DNA of 6,097 nt, taken from positions 1 through 6,097 of the forward strand of contig DNDO01000104.1 of NCBI GenBank assembly GCA_003484265.1, written 5' to 3'. Positions 4,782 to 6,097 of this stretch are shown piece after piece; within the stretch, counting starts at the first letter, position 1; each line of letters begins with the position of its first letter. The DNA comes from Anaerolineae bacterium. GTDB taxonomy: Bacteria > Chloroflexota > Anaerolineae > Anaerolineales > Villigracilaceae. Made by a program: the position numbers and the translations under genes. Under the pieces are notes generated by a model, which was given only the letters and a program-made list of their open reading frames with translations, ran no database searches and was not told the DNA's origin.

Positions 4782-6097
4782 TTACGGAATCAGATAAATA
4801 GAATACACCCCATCCGGCGTTCGACTCAAAAGGATCAATGAATCTCTTGTGTAGTTAAGTTCCGCAAGGCGCGATGGATCGTCTGCTAGTGTCAAGTCTG
4901 CACCGCGTTCGTAGATGAGGATGTGTGTATATCCCTGGGCTTTCCACGCCTGAACAACTTCGTCCGTTGTTTGATAAAGAAAGAGATCGTGGGCAAAATT
5001 TGAAACGATGGCGTCTGGTTGTGTGAGGCGCGGCAGGTTGTAGGAGCGCGGTTCGTACAGGCTGTACACTAGCGCAGTTGCAGGGAGTTTTTCCATGAGT
5101 TGCATGAGTTCGGCGTAGGAAGGATTAACCCGGTGGATATATTCCTCCCTGCTTTGCGCCCCGAATACAACGGCAAGCGGATTGCGCCTGAAGACAAAAA
5201 GTCCAACGTCGAATATCGCAAGCGCGATAACAACAGCGATCAGTGCGTTGACGAGGAAACTAACGCGCAGTTTGGGGCTATCGAGCTTTGTCAGCGCGTC
5301 CCAGCCCAAGGCAGTGGGTATGGCGAATGGCAGGAGCGCGGGGAAGAGCAAACGTGTTTGCCATAGAGCGGATGAGTTGATCACGCCAACCGTCCATGCG
5401 AGAAAGGATAGGGCTGAGAAAAGGGTAATCGAAATCAGCGGCCAGTTTTGAGCGGGGTTTTGAAACGGTCGTTTGATAAGAATCCAAAGTGTGATGGGGA
5501 AAAGGATCAGAAAGAGCGGACCCATCCGCCCGTCAAAAAAATTTGCATCGCGATATCCAAGCACAGCATTGAAGGGCAAAAGAATGAGTTGAAAAATATC
5601 CCATCCGATGCCTGTGCCTGAACCGGAATACCATTGAGCGAGGAACGTGTCCCAATACCTTCCGCCGAAAACAAAAGGATAAAAAGGATTACCCATCAAA
5701 AACGCATTTCGAAGATACCAGGGCAGCGCAGTCAGGAGCGCGATCAAGCTGAAATGGGCTGCGTTGCGGAGTCCTTGTTTCAGCGGGCGGTGAGATAGGA
5801 GAAGCAGCCCGCAAGCAAGTGGAACTACAAATGACGTATATTTGACACCCATGGCAAAACCGCATAAAACGCCCATGATGCGAAGCCATGAGTCGGCAGG
5901 CGATGTTTTGAATTGTGTCAGCGTGAAGAGCGACGCGGCAGCGTAGAAACACAAAGCCATGTCGGCATATGCCCATGAGGCAAGCAGGGGCAGGCTTGGG
6001 ATGCTGACGAGAAGCAAGATCGTTTTACGGCCGACCTCGATATTCCATGTGCGCGCCGCCCAATGCCAGAGAAGAAGCGCAGAAATCGCTCCCCATG
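4782..6097 (-). CDS. GT-C family (GT39/ArnT-like) membrane glycosyltransferase, 5' end missing
   Basis: This is the C-terminal 437 residues of a multi-spanning membrane protein. The frame stays open through the right edge of the window (in-frame codons reach 6095), so the true start lies outside; a TTG at 6017 is internal and should not be taken as the start. Visible features, in partial-protein numbering, are WAYADMALCFYA (41-51) in a membrane helix, a GVKYTS motif (83-88), and PWYLRN followed by GNPFYPF (125-141). These are typical of GT39/ArnT/PMT-type transferases that move sugars from polyprenyl-phosphate donors at the outer face of the membrane. Further hydrophobic helices follow to about residue 295, then a soluble C-terminal region of about 140 residues ending in VYSIYLIP. 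The N-terminal loop with the expected catalytic acidic residue is not in the window. The acceptor (lipid, glycan or protein) cannot be read from the sequence. It is convergent with the small operon. Confidence 0.85.
   Translation of the reverse strand, partial: WGAISALLLWHWAARTWNIEVGRKTILLLVSIPSLPLLASWAYADMALCFYAAASLFTLTQFKTSPADSWLRIMGVLCGFAMGVKYTSFVVPLACGLLLLSHRPLKQGLRNAAHFSLIALLTALPWYLRNAFLMGNPFYPFVFGGRYWDTFLAQWYSGSGTGIGWDIFQLILLPFNAVLGYRDANFFDGRMGPLFLILFPITLWILIKRPFQNPAQNWPLISITLFSALSFLAWTVGVINSSALWQTRLLFPALLPFAIPTALGWDALTKLDSPKLRVSFLVNALIAVVIALAIFDVGLFVFRRNPLAVVFGAQSREEYIHRVNPSYAELMQLMEKLPATALVYSLYEPRSYNLPRLTQPDAIVSNFAHDLFLYQTTDEVVQAWKAQGYTHILIYERGADLTLADDPSRLAELNYTRDSLILLSRTPDGVYSIYLIP

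Noticed and set aside
4782..6017. A complete 411-residue glycosyltransferase starting at TTG 6017
   Set aside because: The frame remains open upstream to the window edge and continues hydrophobic helix sequence, so the gene is truncated by the window and the TTG is an internal Leu codon.

Overview
The window looks chromosomal and bacterial. Its strongest lineage hints are a very large XRE-HTH / nSTAND1 NTPase / WD40 protein with a characteristic short C-terminal tail and a pair of tiny membrane-associated hypothetical genes. This style is common in Chloroflexota, especially Anaerolineae, but that placement is inferred from protein style and was not tested. No rRNA, tRNA, CRISPR array, insertion sequence or integrase is visible.

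Layout, left to right. (1) Positions 1-96 hold a near-perfect 14-bp-stem hairpin, probably the terminator of a + strand gene lying off the left edge. (2) Positions 97-4011 on the minus strand encode a complete 1304-residue signal-transduction NTPase. It has an XRE-type helix-turn-helix, an nSTAND1 P-loop NTPase, a winged-helix-like segment, a coiled coil, one transmembrane helix and about 14 WD40 repeats, enough for two seven-bladed propellers. (3) Positions 4012-4252 form a divergent intergenic region with a weak minus-strand promoter candidate and two tandem hairpins on the + strand. (4) Positions 4253-4525 and 4538-4720 on the + strand form a compact two-gene unit: a 90-residue exported or anchored protein and a 60-residue tail-anchored protein. 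Both have strong ribosome binding sites, and the unit ends in a convincing intrinsic terminator at 4740-4774. (5) Positions 4782-6097 on the minus strand hold the 3' part of a multi-spanning GT-C (GT39/ArnT-like) glycosyltransferase gene, cut by the right edge.

How the genes may relate. The STAND gene and the two small genes are divergently transcribed from one intergenic region, and the STAND protein carries an N-terminal DNA-binding domain. The simplest speculation is that it regulates itself and/or the small membrane-protein pair in response to a signal read by its WD40 propellers. Nothing in the sequence proves this. The glycosyltransferase is convergent with the small operon and is probably functionally unrelated to it.
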